64,000 bases of DNA from Paenibacillus polymyxa M1 (GCF_000237325.1 NC_017542.1:2363501-2427500); one strand, 5' to 3'. Shown: positions 1 to 9,616, counted from the first letter of the stretch. Translations and numbers: made by a program. Notes: generated by a model from the letters alone, not told the origin.

Positions 1-1047
1 GGAGGAACTTATCGTATTATTGATTTCCCTCTCAGCAATTGCTCTCATTCGGGAATAGACACCGTGGGCGTATTGACCCAATATGAGCCGTTGGTGCTTC
101 ATTCCTATATCGGCGTAGGCAGCGACTGGGATTTGGATCGCCTGGATGGAGGAGTTTTCGTTTTACCACCGCACGAGAAAGAGAATGGAAACAACTGGTA
201 TCGGGGCACAGCGGATGCGATTTATCGGAACCTGCATTTCCTAGATCAGTATGACCCGGAGCATGTGCTCATTTTGTCAGGGGATCACATTTATAAAATG
301 GACTATAGTCGAATGCTCGACTACCACAAGGAAAAGGGAGCCGATTGCACCATTTCTGTCATCAATGTCACGATTCAGGAGGCCCAACGATTTGGGATAC
401 TGAACGCCGATGAGGACCTGAGAATATACGACTTTGAGGAGAAGCCTGAACAGCCGAAAAGCACACTGGCCTCTATGGGTATTTATTTATTCAAATGGGA
501 TGTGTTGCGTCACTACTTACTGGAAAGCGCAAGTGATTCTGAATCTTCACACGATTTTGGCAAAGACATCATTCCGCTATTGCTTCAGCATGGCCGGTCG
601 CTGTATGCGTACCCGTTTGCTGGGTATTGGAAGGATGTAGGCACAATTCAGAGCTTGTGGGAATCTAATATGGATCTTCTGGTTCAGGACCCGCCGCTAG
701 ATCTGAATGACCCGTTCTGGCGCATCTATACCCGCAGCCCCAATCAGCCTGCCCAGTATATAACCCAACGGGCGATCCTGAAAAACAGCATCGTAAATGA
801 AGGCTGCATGGTGGATGGAGAAGTAAGGCACTCCGTACTGTTTTATGGGGTTGAAGTCGGTGAAGGGAGCGTTATTACCGATTCTGTCATCATGCCGAAT
901 GTAAAAATCGGACGCAATGTACGTATTCATCGGGCTATCGTAAATGAGAACATGGTTATTGAAGACAACGCAGTCATTGGACCTGAAGATAGTCTGGATG
1001 AGATTATTTTGTTCGATCAGGAAAGCCAGCTTCATGCACGAATATAA
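1..1047 (+). CDS. glgC: Glucose-1-phosphate adenylyltransferase (partial, 5' end missing)
   Basis: Makes ADP-glucose from glucose-1-phosphate and ATP, the committed step of bacterial glycogen synthesis in the cytoplasm. The reading frame is open at base 1 and starts inside the conserved [14 protein letters not shown] segment, so roughly the first 25-35 residues lie outside the window. Visible family features are the [12 protein letters not shown] nucleotide-sugar motif, FEEKP, the YWKDVGT segment, and a C-terminal left-handed beta-helix of hexapeptide repeats (region of [14 protein letters not shown]). glgD begins 23 bp after the stop and glgP follows, so this is the upstream part of a glycogen operon, probably preceded by glgB outside the window. 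Identification is secure; only the start is unknown. Confidence 0.96.
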   Translation, partial: GGTYRIIDFPLSNCSHSGIDTVGVLTQYEPLVLHSYIGVGSDWDLDRLDGGVFVLPPHEKENGNNWYRGTADAIYRNLHFLDQYDPEHVLILSGDHIYKMDYSRMLDYHKEKGADCTISVINVTIQEAQRFGILNADEDLRIYDFEEKPEQPKSTLASMGIYLFKWDVLRHYLLESASDSESSHDFGKDIIPLLLQHGRSLYAYPFAGYWKDVGTIQSLWESNMDLLVQDPPLDLNDPFWRIYTRSPNQPAQYITQRAILKNSIVNEGCMVDGEVRHSVLFYGVEVGEGSVITDSVIMPNVKIGRNVRIHRAIVNENMVIEDNAVIGPEDSLDEIILFDQESQLHARI

Positions 1048-1070
1048 CTCGGATAAGGACGGTGTCCGCT

Positions 1071-2174
1071 ATGAGCCGACTCATTGGAGTGATCAACCTG
1101 GATCACGAATTGGATCAATTGAAGGAGTTGACTTATTTTCGGTGCGGGGCCGCCGTACCCTTTGCTAGTCGATATCGGCTCATTGATTTCACCTTATCCA
1201 ATATGATGCATGCAGGGGTGCATGATATTGCACTGTTTATCCGCCGCAAATACCGTTCGTTGCTGGATCATTTGGGTGAAGGTCGGCCATGGGATTTAGA
1301 CCGCAGAAGAGGCGGGTTGTTTATTTTGCCACCGGACTGGAACGATCCGACGGACACATCACGTGGGGATTTGCAGCATGTGCACAACAATCTGGACTTT
1401 TTCCATCGCTCATCAGGGCAAACCATTGTTCATGCAGGAACTCAGCATATCAACAAGGTTGATATAGAGGATGTATACCGATATCATCTGGAGAAGAACG
1501 CGGATGTCACCCTCGTATACAAACCCATACACCAGCTCGAAACGGAGCATGCACCGTGTGTACGGCTGGAGATTGATGAGAGCGGACGAGTGACCGGTAT
1601 TCATCAGGAGCAGGATCATCATAATATTTATCTAGAAATGTTTGTGATGGACAAAAGCTTGTATCTGGATCAGGTAAAGCATTGCATTGCTCATCAGGAT
1701 AGTCATTTCTTTCGCGATGCGATTCAGAAAAATCCAAGTGGCCTGCGCATCTACGCGTATCGCTATGATGGTTATCATGCAGTTATTAATTCCATTGAAA
1801 GCTACTATAAAAATAGCATGAAACTGCTGGATCAGGAGCAATATCAAGCTCTGTTCCAGAATCAGCCGGTGCATACCAAAATCAAGTATGAAGCCCCGAC
1901 TCGTTATACGTACAGCGCCGAGGTGGATCATTCCCTTGTTGCCAATGGCTGCACCATTGGGGGAAAGGTCGAGAACAGCATTCTTTTTCGTGGCGTGCGG
2001 GTAGAGGAGGGCGCGCGGGTAAGCAACTCGATTATTATGCAAAAATGCGTCATCCGTAAAGGGGCAGTTGTGCAGAATGTGGTTTTGGATAAGGACGTGC
2101 AGCTTTCACCGGATCGAACTCTGATTGGCGACATTAGAGTTCCCTATGTGATTGCCAAGAATAGCGTGATTTAA
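1071..2174 (+). CDS. glgD: GlgD, glucose-1-phosphate adenylyltransferase regulatory subunit
   Basis: A 367-residue GlgC paralogue. In Bacillales GlgD pairs with GlgC and increases its activity while contributing little catalysis itself. The GlgC-like fold is evident: N-terminal SRLIGVINLD, RYRLIDFTLSN, and a C-terminal beta-helix region (GCTIGGKVENSILFRGV). The GlgC motif ILSGDH reads IVHAGTQH here and the FEEKP acid is not conserved, which fits a non-catalytic subunit. I chose the ATG at 1071 because the AAGGAC at 1055-1060 is 10 bases upstream; a GTG at 1062 almost abuts it. It is 46 bp from glgP and likely co-transcribed. Confidence 0.93.
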   Translation: MSRLIGVINLDHELDQLKELTYFRCGAAVPFASRYRLIDFTLSNMMHAGVHDIALFIRRKYRSLLDHLGEGRPWDLDRRRGGLFILPPDWNDPTDTSRGDLQHVHNNLDFFHRSSGQTIVHAGTQHINKVDIEDVYRYHLEKNADVTLVYKPIHQLETEHAPCVRLEIDESGRVTGIHQEQDHHNIYLEMFVMDKSLYLDQVKHCIAHQDSHFFRDAIQKNPSGLRIYAYRYDGYHAVINSIESYYKNSMKLLDQEQYQALFQNQPVHTKIKYEAPTRYTYSAEVDHSLVANGCTIGGKVENSILFRGVRVEEGARVSNSIIMQKCVIRKGAVVQNVVLDKDVQLSPDRTLIGDIRVPYVIAKNSVI

Positions 2175-2220
2175 TAGATCATACTTAGCCATAAAAACGG
2201 AATTAACAGGAGGTACAACT

Positions 2221-4674
2221 TTGTTCAGCAATAAAGAAGCATTTAAGCAGGCTTTTCGAGAGCAACTGGTCGGAAGGCTGGGTAAATCGATGCAGGAGGC
2301 TCAGTCGGAAGACGTATATAAGGTTTTGGGTGGCATGATTCGTGAACAAGTCGGCAAGAATTGGGCCGAAACAAACCAAGCCTACAAAGAAGGACAAGAG
2401 AAGCAGGTTTATTATTTTTCACTGGAATTTTTAATAGGTCGTCTATTGGGCAATAATCTACTGAATTTGGGCGTATTGGATATGGTTCGACAGGCATTAG
2501 GGGAATTGGGCTGGGATCTGGAGGAAATTGAAGCACAGGAAGCGGATGCTGGGCTAGGCAATGGTGGTCTTGGCCGTCTGGCGGCTTGTTTCATGGACTC
2601 ATTAGCATCCCTTGGCTATGCAGGACATGGCTGCGGAATTCGATATAAATATGGTCTGTTTGAGCAGCGTATTGTGGACGGAAATCAGGTCGAACTACCG
2701 GATTACTGGCTACAGAAAGGGAATGTATGGGAGGAACGCCGTCCTGACAAAAAGGTCGAGGTTCATTTTTGGGGACGCGTGGAAACCCGTGAACAAGATG
2801 GACGTCTTGTGTTCGAGACACGGGATGCCGAAACAGTCTGGGCTGTCCCTTACGATATTCCGCTGGTCGGCTATGGTCATGCGCAGGTAAACACGCTGCG
2901 GATTTGGAGTGCGGAATCCGCGCTTGATCCCGTTCGAGGACCAATTCGAGGAGAGGGCGGTTATTACCGCTTTCTCGACTACAATCGATCAGTAGAATCC
3001 ATCTCGGCCTTTCTCTATCCGGATGATTCCAATTATGAGGGCAAGCTGCTTCGCTTGAAGCAGCAGTATTTCCTCTGCTCGGCTGGATTACAGAGTATTT
3101 TGCGTACGTTTGAGAAGCTTCGTTTACCTTACAGCCAGTTGCCCGATAAAATAGCACTGCACATTAACGATACCCATCCGACGCTGGTTATACCGGAACT
3201 GATGCGTATTTTGATGGATGTGAAAGGCTTGGGGTGGGATGAAGCGTGGGATATTACGACACGGGCCATTTCATATACGAATCATACGATATTAAGTGAG
3301 GCGCTGGAACAATGGCCCGTCAACATGGTGAGAGAACTGCTTCCTCGGATTTACTTGATCATTGAAGAAATGAACAAACGTTATTGCGCTATGCTATTAG
3401 AGCGTTATCCGGGTCAGGATATCAAAATTGGCGAAATGGCGATTATTCACGGTGAACAAATTCGCATGGCTCATTTGGCTATCGTCGGCAGTTATAGCGT
3501 TAACGGAGTGGCTGCATTGCATACGAAAATTTTGAAGGAACGAGAGATGAAATCATTTCATGAACTATATCCTGACCGGTTTAATAATAAAACAAATGGG
3601 ATTGCCCATCGCCGTTGGCTGATGCACGCCAACCCGGAGCTGGCAAGCTTGTGTGATGAGACGCTCGGTGTACGCTGGAGAACCCATCCACGTGAGCTCA
3701 TCGACCTGCTTCGTTACAGTGAGGATGAGGCGTTCCAAAAACGAATTCAGGCGATTAAGCAAAATAATAAGATCAGGCTTGCTGAGCATGTATTTGCAAA
3801 ACAGGGTGTTCGACTGGATACATCCTCCATTTTTGATGTGCAGGTCAAAAGGTTGCACGGATATAAGCGACAACTGCTCAATATTTTGCATGTGATGCAT
3901 CTATACAACCAGCTCAAAACTAATCCTGCACTGGATGCAACGCCACGCACATTCATTTTTGGTGCGAAAGCAGCCCCCGGTTATTTTCTCGCCAAACAGA
4001 CGATTAAGCTCATTAACAATGTGGCAGACACCATCAATCGGGATATAGATGTCAAGGACAAGCTGAAAGTCGTTTTTCTTGAAAATTATTCGGTCTCGTT
4101 GGCGGAGCTGATTATTCCTGCGGCGGATGTCAGTGAACAGATTTCTACGGCAGGCAAGGAAGCATCAGGTACAGGCAACATGAAATTTATGATGAACGGC
4201 GCACTGACTCTGGGCACATTAGACGGTGCTAATGTTGAAATGCACGAAATGGTAGGCGATGCCAACATGTTCATTTTTGGATTGAAGGTAGATCAGATTG
4301 AGGACTATTATCAGAATGGACAGTATTCGGCACGCAAAACAGCCAACAGTGATGAAAGATTGCGTGAAGTGCTGGATCAACTGGTGAATGATGCTCCTTT
4401 TACGCGGCATGAACGGGAATTTGAGGCCATTTATCAATCCCTGATTGATCATAATGATGAATACTTTGTGCTTAAAGATTTTGCCGCTTATGTAGATGCG
4501 CAGGCTCATATTGAGCAGGTGTACCGGAATCCCTCGGAGTGGACACGACGTGCTATTGTAAATATCGCTCATTCTGGAAAATTCTCCAGTGATTGTACAA
4601 TCCAGCAATACGCGACAGAGATTTGGGACCTTGTACCTTTATCGAGCGATGTCAATAAGCGAATTGTGTTCTAA
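2221..4674 (+). CDS. glgP: Glycogen phosphorylase
   Basis: An 817-residue glycogen/maltodextrin phosphorylase that releases glucose-1-phosphate from alpha-1,4-glucan using phosphate and pyridoxal phosphate. The PLP motif EASGTGNMKF is present with the cofactor lysine at about residue 655, and the family segments AGLGNGGLGRLAACFMDS, LHINDTHPTL and KRLHGYKRQLLN are clear. Length is normal for the family (about 800). It starts with TTG at 2221 behind a good AGGAGGT at 2209-2214. As the third gene after glgC and glgD it puts glycogen breakdown in the same transcript as synthesis, the usual Bacillus arrangement, although B. subtilis has glgA between glgD and glgP and no glgA is present here. Confidence 0.96.
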   Translation: MFSNKEAFKQAFREQLVGRLGKSMQEAQSEDVYKVLGGMIREQVGKNWAETNQAYKEGQEKQVYYFSLEFLIGRLLGNNLLNLGVLDMVRQALGELGWDLEEIEAQEADAGLGNGGLGRLAACFMDSLASLGYAGHGCGIRYKYGLFEQRIVDGNQVELPDYWLQKGNVWEERRPDKKVEVHFWGRVETREQDGRLVFETRDAETVWAVPYDIPLVGYGHAQVNTLRIWSAESALDPVRGPIRGEGGYYRFLDYNRSVESISAFLYPDDSNYEGKLLRLKQQYFLCSAGLQSILRTFEKLRLPYSQLPDKIALHINDTHPTLVIPELMRILMDVKGLGWDEAWDITTRAISYTNHTILSEALEQWPVNMVRELLPRIYLIIEEMNKRYCAMLLERYPGQDIKIGEMAIIHGEQIRMAHLAIVGSYSVNGVAALHTKILKEREMKSFHELYPDRFNNKTNGIAHRRWLMHANPELASLCDETLGVRWRTHPRELIDLLRYSEDEAFQKRIQAIKQNNKIRLAEHVFAKQGVRLDTSSIFDVQVKRLHGYKRQLLNILHVMHLYNQLKTNPALDATPRTFIFGAKAAPGYFLAKQTIKLINNVADTINRDIDVKDKLKVVFLENYSVSLAELIIPAADVSEQISTAGKEASGTGNMKFMMNGALTLGTLDGANVEMHEMVGDANMFIFGLKVDQIEDYYQNGQYSARKTANSDERLREVLDQLVNDAPFTRHEREFEAIYQSLIDHNDEYFVLKDFAAYVDAQAHIEQVYRNPSEWTRRAIVNIAHSGKFSSDCTIQQYATEIWDLVPLSSDVNKRIVF

Positions 4675-4698
4675 AATAGCGAAACAGGCGGAATAGCA

Positions 4699-4726
4699 TT
4701 GCTTTTCGAACGCTGAGGGTTATAAT
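4699..4726 (+). promoter_or_regulatory. SigA-type promoter for the DUF2062 gene
   Basis: TTGCTT at 4699-4704 and a perfect TATAAT at 4721-4726 are separated by 16 bp, about 80 bp before the TTG start at 4808. It lies in the short gap after glgP, so the next gene is probably transcribed separately from the glycogen operon. Confidence 0.55.
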
Positions 4727-4807
4727 GACAGTATAGACTAAGTAAGGATGGGAGTTGTTCGACCTCATTCCTGAACTTGAATACGTACTGTTGAAGGAGT
4801 CCTCCTA

Positions 4808-5416
4808 TTGATAAAGTTCAATCCGAAAAGGCTCAAACCTCATAAATCAAAGAAGAAATACAACGTGTTTCAAAATATATGGCGGGCAATTCGTCTGAAT
4901 TTTATCAAGCTGTTGCGCGCCCCTGGAGGAGTTAAAAAGATCTCTTTGGGCTTCGCCATTGGCTTTGGTCTGGAAATGATCGTGATTTCCACGGCTTCTC
5001 TGGTATACCTCGTGTTTTATCCGATTGTTCGGTTGTCTGGTGGTTCGCTGCCTGCGGCCATTGTGGGAAACGTTGTAGGCAAGCTGACCTTTTTGCCGAT
5101 TGTACTGATGCCATTCGCCAAGCAACTGGGAGCTTGGATTTATCCATCACATTATCCGGTGCATGTCAGGGGCGGTCGACTTCACGAGCATTCTTTTATG
5201 GAGCTTTTTCACGGCAACTGGTCTGTATTCAGAGACCTACTGCACGGAGGTCTCCACATCCTGATCGGCATGTCCATTTTCGGTATCGTGCTGGGTATAA
5301 TTTCGTATTTTGTCATTCAGGTTTTGTATAACCGTTCGCTGCACAAACGGTTGGAAAAACGGAAGCTGCGTCATGGCGCAGGATTTTCGCCTACCCGATT
5401 GCTGAAGAATGGATAA
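4808..5416 (+). CDS. DUF2062 membrane protein
   Basis: A 202-residue membrane protein of the DUF2062 family. A basic N-terminus (about residues 1-40) is followed by hydrophobic segments near 50-75 and 80-105 and a third near 150-175, with a basic C-terminal tail. The segment APGGVKKISLGFAIGFGLEM resembles the family core. The start is TTG at 4808, supported by AAGGAG at 4793-4798. The family has no established biochemical role; DUF2062 domains often occur alone or fused to glycosyltransferases, so any link to the adjacent glycogen genes is speculation. It has its own promoter and a strong terminator directly after the stop. Confidence 0.75.
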   Translation: MIKFNPKRLKPHKSKKKYNVFQNIWRAIRLNFIKLLRAPGGVKKISLGFAIGFGLEMIVISTASLVYLVFYPIVRLSGGSLPAAIVGNVVGKLTFLPIVLMPFAKQLGAWIYPSHYPVHVRGGRLHEHSFMELFHGNWSVFRDLLHGGLHILIGMSIFGIVLGIISYFVIQVLYNRSLHKRLEKRKLRHGAGFSPTRLLKNG

Positions 5417-5424
5417 TTTAATGC

Positions 5425-5477
5425 AAAAGAAGAAGCTCCTTAAGCCTATCTTGTAGGCCTAAGGGGCTTCTTCTTTT
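5425..5477 (+). terminator. Rho-independent terminator after the DUF2062 gene
   Basis: A long near-perfect inverted repeat (AAAAGAAGAAGC and GCTTCTTCTTTT arms, inner CTTAAGCCT/AGGCCTAAG pairing) begins 9 bp after the stop and ends in T-rich sequence. The A-rich 5' arm means it could also stop transcription coming from the right. Confidence 0.9.
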
Positions 5478-5570
5478 GGATTTATGCAACTTTTTACTTT
5501 TGTGGCACGTCTAAGGATTATGTGTACTTGTATCCTATGAGTATTTATAGACACAGGAGGAATCGACGAA

Positions 5571-6587
5571 ATGAACAAATGGAATTCTATCACAGCTACA
5601 GTCGCAGCACTCTCAATCCTGTTGGGAACGGCTCCAGTTGTAATGGCACAGCAACCCGCTGCTGCCACAACCACAGCTTCAAATGCACAAACTTCTGTTA
5701 ACCTGGACCCGACCGCCACTAAGCGTCTGACGGATGTCCTAAACACATTAGCAGGGAAACAAACGATAGAGTTTACAAGTGCGGACACTGACGCATGGAC
5801 GGTTTACGGTACCTTGAAAGGGACAGCAAATGCAGATTTCATCCAAAATTATGATTCCAAGAAAGGAATCGTGCAGTCCACCAGCATCATTTATAAGGCC
5901 GCTGATATGGATAAGGTGATGCCCCCTAATTTGCGCAGTAAAGTTGCGTCATTCCTGAAAACATTCGATACCGATAAAGTTTTCAAAATAGAGGCCATCT
6001 GGCGTGTATATTCCCCGATTGACGAAGGAGGATTCAAAAATTACTGGGTGCTATGGGGGAAAAACCAAAGCATTTATATTCACCTTGATCAAGGAAATAA
6101 AATAACGGCCAGTTTTTTGTATTCACTCAAAGACGTTAAAGCTGCCCTGACCAACAAAGCGAACCGTTCGCTAAAAACACTGGGCATTCCTACAACCAAA
6201 CCGTTTGAATATACGCTTCGTCAGCAGGAGAAGAACGATACCGTCTGGCACTTCAGGGATGAGGATGATATAAACAGCGTGCAGATCGGCGTGAAAACCG
6301 GTAAAGTATGGGCTGTAAAAAATGAGTATGGCAAGGACTGGGATGGAGATAAGGATTTTGCCAAAGCATTTGCCAAGCCCAAGCTCAGCAAAAATCAGGC
6401 ACTTTCAGCCGCCAAGTCGAAAGTACAATCCTTTTTTGGAATTAATCTGAAGGGATATATTGTGCAAATAAAGAAAAACGAATATACATTCTTGAAAAAA
6501 GGTGCAGCTACCGTTGTGGGGAAAATCAATAAAAAGGGCGTATTCTACTCACTGGAAGCTATACCTGCAAATGGAATTAGAAATTAA
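5571..6587 (+). CDS. Secreted protein of unknown function
   Basis: A 338-residue exported protein I do not recognise. Residues 1-26 form a Sec signal peptide (MNKWNS, a hydrophobic stretch, then VVMAQ), followed by a low-complexity Ala/Thr linker to about residue 45. The mature part is soluble and lysine-rich with no membrane anchor. The C-terminal third (about residues 265-330) contains the pattern LSKNQALSAAKSKV followed by short beta-strands, which is loosely PepSY-like; this is a weak resemblance. The start ATG at 5571 has AGGAGG at 5555-5560. The gene is monocistronic between two terminators. Confidence 0.7.
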   Translation: MNKWNSITATVAALSILLGTAPVVMAQQPAAATTTASNAQTSVNLDPTATKRLTDVLNTLAGKQTIEFTSADTDAWTVYGTLKGTANADFIQNYDSKKGIVQSTSIIYKAADMDKVMPPNLRSKVASFLKTFDTDKVFKIEAIWRVYSPIDEGGFKNYWVLWGKNQSIYIHLDQGNKITASFLYSLKDVKAALTNKANRSLKTLGIPTTKPFEYTLRQQEKNDTVWHFRDEDDINSVQIGVKTGKVWAVKNEYGKDWDGDKDFAKAFAKPKLSKNQALSAAKSKVQSFFGINLKGYIVQIKKNEYTFLKKGAATVVGKINKKGVFYSLEAIPANGIRN

Positions 6588-6603
6588 GTAAAAGGGATTT
6601 CAT

Positions 6604-6641
6604 AAAAAGCGTATGATCTGTAAAAGAGTCGTACGCTTTTT
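6604..6641 (+). terminator. Terminator after the secreted-protein gene
   Basis: A perfect 10-bp inverted repeat, AAAAAGCGTA at 6604-6613 and TACGCTTTTT at 6632-6641, separated by 18 bases. The 3' arm ends in a T run. It is symmetric enough to work in either direction. Confidence 0.8.
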
Positions 6642-6745
6642 AGCAATCATTTTTATAATATTCGCTTCTGCCGCTCAAATCGTTTACAATACGTGTGCAT
6701 ACAACACTGGACGAAAGGTTAATGTACATATGAGGAGTGGTGAAG

Positions 6746-9421
6746 TTGCGGAAGATATGGCAAATCTACTTAACAGACTGGAGAAATGTTTTCAAAGTAT
6801 CGACCGGGACTTTATTAGTCATTGGCATCATTCTTTTGCCTTCTGTCTATGCATGGGTGAATTTGAAAGCAATGTGGGACCCATATGCGAATACATCTGG
6901 TATTAAAATTGCAGTAACCAGCCAAGATCAGGGTGCTGAGGTGAATGGTAAAAAGATTAATATCGGTGACGAGGTTATACATAACCTTCAAAATAACAAG
7001 AAGCTGGGTTGGACTTTTGTTAATGAAGCAGAAGCACGAAAAGGGGTACTGAACGGTGATTATTATGCCAGCCTACTGATTCCGAAGGATTTTTCAGAGA
7101 AAATTACAAGTGTGTTGACGGAAAATCCGCAAAAGCCGGAAATTGATTATGCTGTGAATGAAAAAATCAATGCAGTAGCTCCGAAAATTACCTCCTCAGG
7201 GGCAACCTCTCTGACAAACCAAATTAGTCAAAACTTTATTGAAACGGCTAGCCAAGCAGTTTTGACGAAATTGAAGGAAGCCGGAGTCAAGCTGGAAGAG
7301 GAGCTTCCGACAATTCGCAACATTGAAAATCGGGTGCTGGAGCTAAATAATCGATTGCCTGATATCGATCGATTGGGTAAGCAGGCATTGGAGCTGGAGC
7401 AGAATTTACCGAAAATTAAGGCTCAAGGACAAAAAATCATTGCATTGAAGGAAAAAATACCTGAAATCAATCGCGCGGGCGACCTGGTGCTTAAAATAGA
7501 TAAAAACTTGCCTGAGCTGGACAAGGTGGCCGCAGTCATTTTGGATATCCAAAAAAGACTGCCTGATATTCAAAAAGCCGGTGATCGAATTGTTGAACTG
7601 GATCAGAATTTCAGTAAGGTAGAAAGCGCACTGGCCACCGCCTTGGAGGACACGCAAACGGCCCTTAAGGTCATTAATGCTGCCCGGACAGCACTGCCGG
7701 AAGTACAAAAAATAGCCGATACAGGCAAGGATTTTACAACTGGTATTCTTGACTTTCTGGATAAAAACGAGGGTGCGCTTGATTCGATCGGAACCGTAGT
7801 AAAAGAAGATTTACAGCTGGTGCAACAAATTGCGAATGAAGTTTCACAGATTACAGGCATCATTCGTGGTGTGGATTTTGATCCCAAAGCAGCACAAGCT
7901 GCAGCGAATCGGATTAGCGGCAGGCTCACGACTGCTGTAGGTGTGTTGGATCATATTTCTCAATTGCTGAACCGTGTGAATGGGTATTTGCCTAGCCAGC
8001 CACTGGATTCACTTATTTCCCGGATAAGCGGGGTAGAGGATCGCTTTCGCCGATTGAATAGCACGGTTACTAGCATTGGGGATGCTATTCAGCGCGGTGA
8101 GAAACCAGCCCAAAATCTGCTGGATGATGCTGACCGCCTTGCAGGAGAAATCAGTAGCGGAATTGACAGCATTTTGGACAATTATGATACGGAATATGCA
8201 CCTGCCATTCAAAAGGCGCTGGATCAAATCAAATCCGTTGCCCGCAATTCTGCCAATGTGTTGACCACTGCTCAAGAGCAGCTCCCGAATATTGAAAAGC
8301 TACTAAATGACGCACAGGCCGCTGCCGAATTCGGGCAGCAAGAGCTAACACGTCTCCAGCAGGACTTGCCACAATATCGTCAAAAACTGCATGAAGCCGC
8401 TACGACGATTCAGGGACGCATGGGCAAGTTTACGAATGCTGTGAACAAAGCGGCAGACTTCGTGAAGCACGATTTGCCAACGGTTAAAAGTAAAATTCAT
8501 CAGGCGGCAAACTTTGTACGTAATGATTTGCCGAAGGCGGAACAACAGTTTATTAAGATGGCGGACTTGATTGAAAACAAATTTCCTGAAGCTGAAAAAG
8601 CGGTACATCAGGTAGCCAATTTTGTCAGAACCGATCTTCCTGCTGCCGAGGATTCCATACGTCAGGCAGCAGACACGATCCGCAAGCTTAAGGGTGAAAA
8701 TGCACTCGGAAGAGCGATTGCGTTGCTTAAGGGAGATGTGAAAAAGGAAAGTGATTTCCTCGGTAGCCCGGTATCGCTGAAGCAGGAGCGGATATACCCG
8801 ATTCCTAACTACGGCTCTGCGATGTCACCTTTTTATACTACATTATCGATTTGGGTAGGTGCGATGCTGCTAGTCTCCATGTTTAGGGTAGATGTGGATG
8901 ACCCGGAAGGTCAATATAAAAGCTACCAGGTGTATTTCGGACGGCTAATGACCTTCTCCACAATTGGTATTTTTCAGGCGCTAAGTGTATCTCTCGGTGA
9001 TTTGTTTCTGCTGGGAACATATGTGGATGCCAAAGTAGCATTTGTACTGTCCTCTATGCTGATCAGTCTGGTGTTTACGGCCATGACCTATACCTTGGTT
9101 TCAGTGTTCGGCAATATCGGCAAGGGTCTCGCAGTCATCCTGCTGGTGCTCCAATTCTCCAGTTCAGGGGGGACATTTCCCATTGCGACGAGTACAGCTT
9201 TCTTTCAGACCCTGAATCCGTTCGTACCGTTCACCTATGCGGTTAGTCTGTTGCGGGAAACGGTAGGAGGGATGTTGCCTTCAACGGTAACACGAGATGT
9301 AGTGATGCTGTTTGTGTTTATCGGAATTTGCTTCTTGTTTGGATTGGTGCTTAAGAAGCCGCTCAGCAAACATACGAAGAAAATGGCTGAGCGAGCGAAA
9401 GAAACGAAATTAATTCCTTGA
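6746..9421 (+). CDS. YhgE/Pip family membrane protein with tandem coiled-coil repeats
   Basis: About 891 residues, a membrane protein of the YhgE/Pip (phage infection protein) family. It has one N-terminal transmembrane helix near residues 18-38, a YhgE N-terminal extracellular domain to about residue 155, a long helical middle region, and a C-terminal ABC-2-like membrane block of about six helices from residue 695 to the end. The helical region holds two tandem repeat arrays (listed separately). Family members are linked to phage adsorption and to type VII secretion-associated proteins; the molecular role is not settled. The start is uncertain: TTG at 6746 sits 8 bases after GAGGAG and gives MRKIWQIYLTDW as in relatives, while GTG codons at 6737 and 6740 overlap or nearly abut that site. 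Confidence 0.85.
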   Translation: MRKIWQIYLTDWRNVFKVSTGTLLVIGIILLPSVYAWVNLKAMWDPYANTSGIKIAVTSQDQGAEVNGKKINIGDEVIHNLQNNKKLGWTFVNEAEARKGVLNGDYYASLLIPKDFSEKITSVLTENPQKPEIDYAVNEKINAVAPKITSSGATSLTNQISQNFIETASQAVLTKLKEAGVKLEEELPTIRNIENRVLELNNRLPDIDRLGKQALELEQNLPKIKAQGQKIIALKEKIPEINRAGDLVLKIDKNLPELDKVAAVILDIQKRLPDIQKAGDRIVELDQNFSKVESALATALEDTQTALKVINAARTALPEVQKIADTGKDFTTGILDFLDKNEGALDSIGTVVKEDLQLVQQIANEVSQITGIIRGVDFDPKAAQAAANRISGRLTTAVGVLDHISQLLNRVNGYLPSQPLDSLISRISGVEDRFRRLNSTVTSIGDAIQRGEKPAQNLLDDADRLAGEISSGIDSILDNYDTEYAPAIQKALDQIKSVARNSANVLTTAQEQLPNIEKLLNDAQAAAEFGQQELTRLQQDLPQYRQKLHEAATTIQGRMGKFTNAVNKAADFVKHDLPTVKSKIHQAANFVRNDLPKAEQQFIKMADLIENKFPEAEKAVHQVANFVRTDLPAAEDSIRQAADTIRKLKGENALGRAIALLKGDVKKESDFLGSPVSLKQERIYPIPNYGSAMSPFYTTLSIWVGAMLLVSMFRVDVDDPEGQYKSYQVYFGRLMTFSTIGIFQALSVSLGDLFLLGTYVDAKVAFVLSSMLISLVFTAMTYTLVSVFGNIGKGLAVILLVLQFSSSGGTFPIATSTAFFQTLNPFVPFTYAVSLLRETVGGMLPSTVTRDVVMLFVFIGICFLFGLVLKKPLSKHTKKMAERAKETKLIP
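7304..7609 (+). repeat. Six tandem 17-residue repeats inside the YhgE/Pip gene
   Basis: The encoded protein repeats a 17-residue unit six times without gaps, each starting with Leu-Pro or Ile-Pro: LPTIRNIENRVLELNNR, LPDIDRLGKQALELEQN, LPKIKAQGQKIIALKEK, IPEINRAGDLVLKIDKN, LPELDKVAAVILDIQKR, LPDIQKAGDRIVELDQN. The 51-bp DNA units have diverged, so this is an old expansion kept at protein level. The pattern suits a segmented helical rod with a proline at each unit boundary. Confidence 0.92.
8450..8665 (+). repeat. Four tandem 18-residue repeats inside the YhgE/Pip gene
   Basis: A second, different array: AADFVKHDLPTVKSKIHQ, AANFVRNDLPKAEQQFIK, MADLIENKFPEAEKAVHQ, VANFVRTDLPAAEDSIRQ, trailing into AADTIRKL. 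Each unit has an Ala-rich face and a central Leu/Phe-Pro. It sits just before the C-terminal membrane domain, so it may be the stalk close to the membrane. Confidence 0.92.
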
Positions 9422-9427
9422 TTGTTG

Positions 9428-9616
9428 AAAAAAGAGTGAGTTACGGTGGTTGAGGTGAGCGGCTCCGCGAAGGATTTGATCTTACGATCGGTGTTGCCAC
9501 GGGATTCTTTAGATTGGAAAGGAAAAGGTAAGAATCCCGTGGCAAAGGCGAACGTTCTGCTTCTCCAGATTCAAATCCACCGCTCCGCTGGTAACCACCT
9601 TAAAGTCACTTCTTTT
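9428..9616. repeat. Extended palindromic element, possible structured RNA or MITE-like repeat
   Basis: About 190 bp of nested inverted repeats. The innermost is a perfect 16-bp pair, TTGCCACGGGATTCTT at 9494-9509 and its complement at 9530-9545. Outside it lie GGATTTGA (9472-9479) with TCAAATCC (9571-9578), AGCGG with CCGCT (9458-9462 / 9580-9584), GGTGGTT with AACCACC (9445-9451 / 9593-9599), and imperfect A-rich/T-rich ends. The short open frame within (9446-9637) looks fortuitous because its sequence is dictated by the palindromes. It could be an interspersed palindromic repeat or a non-coding RNA ending at the terminator at 9643. Confidence 0.7.

Noticed and set aside
1062..1070. GTG at 1062 as the glgD start
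   Set aside because: It almost abuts the AAGGAC ribosome site, while ATG 1071 is 10 bases away and gives the family-typical N-terminus.
2591..3157. 188-codon antisense open frame within glgP
   Set aside because: It is a mirror of the glgP coding frame with no recognisable product and no ribosome site.
6613..6906. 97-codon open frame on the plus strand before the YhgE/Pip gene
   Set aside because: It starts inside a terminator hairpin, has no ribosome site and overlaps the well-supported YhgE/Pip gene in another frame.
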